Below, in pieces: positions 23,584-23,623 of a DNA stretch of 23,623 bases. The translations under genes and the position numbers were made by a program. The notes beneath the pieces were generated by a model. That model was not told the DNA's origin and searched no databases. It worked only from the letters and a program-made list of their open reading frames with translations. Numbering within the stretch: position 1 is the stretch's first letter; each line of letters opens with the position of its first letter. This stretch comes from JAXGQD01 sp964401615 (GTDB lineage: Bacteria; Bacillota; Clostridia; Saccharofermentanales; Fastidiosipilaceae): the NCBI GenBank assembly GCA_964401615.1, contig CAYNZF010000028.1, forward strand, positions 1 to 23,623, read 5' to 3'.

Positions 23584-23623
23584 GATATTTCTCTTTCCCA
23601 TTATAATTTATTGCTATTGCAAT

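Noticed and set aside
23584..23623. Last 40 bases: TATAAT and ATTGC-TATT-GCAAT at the window edge
   Set aside because: Too short a context to call a promoter or hairpin; the downstream gene or terminator is outside.

Overview
The window looks like chromosome from a Gram-positive (monoderm) anaerobe of the Clostridia. The evidence is a thioester/SpaA-type wall adhesin, a YknXYZ-type MacB exporter, an OpuC-type osmolyte transporter with permease and binding protein fused, an RqcH-type NFACT protein, a one-piece tmRNA and a long PPi-type phosphofructokinase. I cannot name a genus. Almost everything is on the minus strand. Only an aromatic-acid-exporter-like membrane protein (9969-10940) and rqcH (21715-23583) are on the plus strand. 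No phage, IS element, plasmid gene or CRISPR array was seen.

Left part (1-3176, minus): a secreted Ser/Thr-rich protein followed directly by a large surface adhesin that runs off the left edge. The adhesin has an N-terminal thioester domain (Cys and TQxA-type Gln both visible) and at least three complete SpaA/CnaB-like domains. Next (3123-8227, minus) come opuC-type ATPase, gnd, zwf and a lone ectB-like diaminobutyrate aminotransferase ending in a clean terminator. Together with the permease/binding-protein fusion (8233-9774) this forms a co-directional block of osmolyte uptake, the oxidative pentose phosphate branch and possible diaminobutyrate production.

Middle (9969-17215): the ArAE-like gene converges on ssrA (tmRNA, 11021-11401, tag ADNNYSLVAA) across a bidirectional terminator. 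Upstream of ssrA, on the minus strand, lies a tightly overlapping set: corA, rluF, a membrane-fusion protein, an ABC ATPase and a MacB-type permease. A tRNA-Thr(CGU) with its own strong promoter precedes corA.

Right part (17313-23583): a phosphofructokinase with its own extended -10 promoter follows a five-gene minus-strand operon. That operon encodes a small two-TM protein, an HPr-like protein without the phosphorylatable His, an unknown 182-aa protein, an O6-methylguanine methyltransferase with a long unexplained N-terminal region, and a flavin reductase. This operon and rqcH diverge from a near-perfect 27-bp palindrome in which each arm is a -10 element.

Most of the window is housekeeping. 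The less explained parts are the adhesin pair at the left edge, the orphan EctB, the 3 x 22-residue PT repeat inside the exporter adaptor, the MGMT operon and two promoter-embedded palindromes. Every function given is from motif reading alone; no database search was run.
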